From positions 42,490,459 to 42,554,458 of the forward strand of contig OX243815.1 of assembly GCA_945859605.1 (NCBI GenBank): a stretch of DNA of 64,000 bases, given 5' to 3'. Made by a program: the position numbers and the translations under genes. Origin of the DNA: Lumbricus rubellus. Its lineage: Eukaryota; Annelida; Clitellata; Crassiclitellata; Lumbricidae. This document shows, piece by piece, positions 62,760 through 64,000 of this stretch (its first letter is position 1; each line of letters begins with the position of its first letter). The notes beneath the pieces were generated by a model. It did not search any database. It had not been told where the DNA came from and was given only the letters and a program-made list of their open reading frames with translations.

Positions 62760-63077
62760 AAAAAAAGTTAGAAAAAAAAGTTAGAAAAAAAAAAGTTAGA
62801 AGAAAAAAAATTTGGGAAAAAAAGTTAGAAAAAAAAAGTTAGAAAAAAAGTTAGAAAAAAAGTTAGAAAAAAAAGTTAGGAAAAAAGTTAGAAAAAAGTT
62901 AGAAAAAAAAGTTTGAAAAAAAGTTAGAAAAAAAGTTAGAAAAAAAAGTTAGAAAAAAAGTTAGAAAAAAAAGTTAGAAAAAAAGTTAGAAAAAAAGTTA
63001 GAAAAAAGTTGGAAAAAAAGTTAGAAAAAAAGTTAGAAAAAAAGTTAGAAAAAAGTTAGAAAAAAAAGTTAGAAAAA
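62760..63077. repeat. (GTTAGAAAAAA)n minisatellite
   Basis: About 25 units of GTTAGAAAAA(A)n with length changes in the A run, ending in (TAA)n and (TA)n up to about 63130. Confidence 0.9.
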
Positions 63078-63088
63078 TAATAATAATA

Positions 63089-63128
<40 letters not shown>

Positions 63129-63178
63129 TTTATAGAATTTTTCGGGGGACTTTTTGGTCATCAACTTCTTGGTCAGGG

Positions 63179-63486
63179 GACATCAGCGCCACCATGGAAT
63201 GCATGGAATGCATCGTCAAACACGAAGTCGCTGCTTATCGATTATACAGTAGGCTTATATATGGTAACACGTGCAACTAGCCTACGTAGTCAGTAGACAT
63301 CAACGCCACCATGGAATGTGTGGAATGCATCGACTAACACGGGCAAATACACGGACAAACACGTAGTCGCTGCATATCGATTATCTAACAGTATATAATT
63401 ATTGTAACACGTGCAACTAGCCTACACAGTCCGTGGACATCAACGCCACCATGGAATGTGTGGAATGCATGGAATGCATCGACAAA
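63179..63486 (+). repeat. Direct repeats with GCCACCATGG
   Basis: Three copies start near 63179, 63296 and 63436 (units 117 and 140 bp, the last partial). Each contains GACATCA(G/A)CGCCACCATGG, and the first two share CGTGCAACTAGCCTAC. Frames from the ATGs close quickly, so a protein is unlikely. Confidence 0.85.
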
Positions 63487-63607
63487 GTTTAACTGATTTA
63501 TTAGCTGACTGTTTCTTCAATGGAATACACCCCCCCCCCCAGTTTATCCAGTGTACTCATCATAGCTGAGTCGTCTAGGTGGAACAAAAATCTCGTTACA
63601 AATTTCT

Positions 63608-63680
63608 GCCCCGGCGGGGAATTGAACCCACGACCTCTTGGACGACAGTCCAGCGCGCTATCCACTGTACTACCGAGCAC
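63608..63680 (-). tRNA. Degenerate tRNA-like module (probable SINE head)
   Basis: On the - strand the sequence starts GTGCTCGGTAGTACAGTGG, contains A- and B-box-like blocks (GGTTCAATTCC) and ends GCCGGGGC. The T-stem and acceptor pairing are imperfect, so it is probably a tRNA-derived repeat rather than a working gene. A 31-bp part of it (63650-63680) and the following ~28 bp recur at 63739-63801. Confidence 0.35.
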
Positions 63681-63794
63681 CTCCCTCAGGAAATAATAAA
63701 AGACATCCAGAAGATAAAATAATTAACTAATTTCTACTCCAGCGCGCTATCCACTGTACTACCGAGCACCCCCCCTCAGGAAATAATAAAAGAC

Positions 63795-63888
63795 ATCCAG
63801 AAAATCCTTTAGCGCCATTTTAAAACTTAATTTATCTTCAATATCAGGCTTCTTCAAAAAAAGCCAAAGAATCCATTCTGCATCTACT
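63795..63888. repeat. Right terminal inverted repeat of the Polinton
   Basis: Inverse match of the left end. Unlike the left side, only a single copy is present. Confidence 0.9.
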
Positions 63889-63894
63889 CAGACA
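63889..63894. other. Polinton target-site duplication, right
   Basis: CAGACA, identical to 47060-47065. CA-rich microsatellite sequence continues on both sides, so the target was a repeat tract. Confidence 0.9.
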
Positions 63895-64000
63895 CACACG
63901 CAGACACACACACACACATACACACGCCAATCGGCTTCAGTAATATTTTCCATATTGCCTCTTGACCAATCCGCTCCTGTCGTGTCATGAATCTCATAGC

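Larger units (their letters stand above)
62539..63794. other. Non-coding right arm of the Polinton
   Basis: It contains an A-rich minisatellite, an AT run, direct repeats with ATG motifs and a tRNA-like module, listed separately. No gene was recognised. Confidence 0.6.
47066..63888. mobile_element. Polinton (Maverick) DNA transposon, near complete
   Basis: The element is 16,823 bp. Both ends read AGTAGATGCAGAATGG inward, with ~95-bp inverted repeats. The 6-bp CAGACA occurs immediately outside both ends (47060-47065, 63889-63894), the target-site duplication size of Polintons. It inserted into a CA/GACA-rich microsatellite. It carries the diagnostic set: protein-primed polymerase B, DDE integrase, adenain-like protease, packaging ATPase, major and minor capsid proteins. 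Fourteen or so genes are packed with gaps of mostly under 100 bp. Most frames are open; the capsid gene is interrupted and the integrase start is unclear. Confidence 0.97.

Noticed and set aside
63608..63680. Functional tRNA gene
   Set aside because: Stem pairing is imperfect and part of the module is duplicated next to it; kept only as a tRNA-like repeat at low confidence.

Overview
This is animal nuclear DNA, probably from a marine invertebrate. It has spliced genes with GT/AG introns, CR1/L2-like LINE fragments, tRNA-derived SINEs, hAT, Tc1/mariner and pogo-like DNA elements, long microsatellites and a nearly intact Polinton (Maverick). The species cannot be named from the sequence. A complete SBSPON-type gene and a strong excess of the palindrome TAGGCCTA outside the Polinton are the best host clues. 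There is no rRNA, CRISPR array or bacterial operon.

Region 1 (1-29 kb) is a tandem family of five related four-exon genes plus a decayed remnant, all on the + strand. Exon 1 encodes a short Lys/Ser-rich start, exon 2 a basic linker, exon 3 an F-box-like segment and exon 4 a beta-propeller-like domain of about 277-287 residues. Copies A and B share a LINE in intron 3. Copies C and D share a T-rich intron 3 and a SINE upstream. Exon 4 is mosaic between copies, which suggests gene conversion. Between the copies lie mobile elements and a striking inverted pair of tetranucleotide arrays. Two almost identical copies of a C-rich retroposon lie 11.7 kb apart (18.2 and 29.9 kb).

Region 2 (31-47 kb) is gene-poor and rich in simple repeats. 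It holds one well-supported host gene on the - strand, an SBSPON orthologue (signal peptide, somatomedin B, thrombospondin type 1, conserved Cys-rich C-terminus). Its four exons, with consistent phases, span 38109 to 32066. MITEs, SINEs and nested hairpins surround it.

Region 3 (47066-63888) is a 16,823-bp Polinton with ~95-bp terminal inverted repeats, AG...CT ends and a perfect 6-bp target duplication (CAGACA) in a CA-rich microsatellite. The - strand carries, from left to right, two paralogous fibre-like proteins, an adenain-like protease, protein-primed DNA polymerase B, a SAP/NUMOD-like protein, the major capsid protein (broken by a 1,447-bp pogo-like transposon at a TA), a pVI-like amphipathic protein, a DUF8207-like protein, a dUTPase-fold protein, a hydrophobic Gly-rich protein, a penton-like minor capsid protein and a packaging ATPase. 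Divergent + strand genes encode a small zinc ribbon, a PLA2-like protein with altered catalytic residues and a DDE integrase with a chromodomain. Together they form a virus-like replication, integration and capsid module. Most structural genes share a TTTAAA box 14-20 nt before the ATG. The capsid break, the integrase's lack of an upstream ATG and the PLA2 substitutions suggest this copy is not fully functional on its own, although most frames are open.
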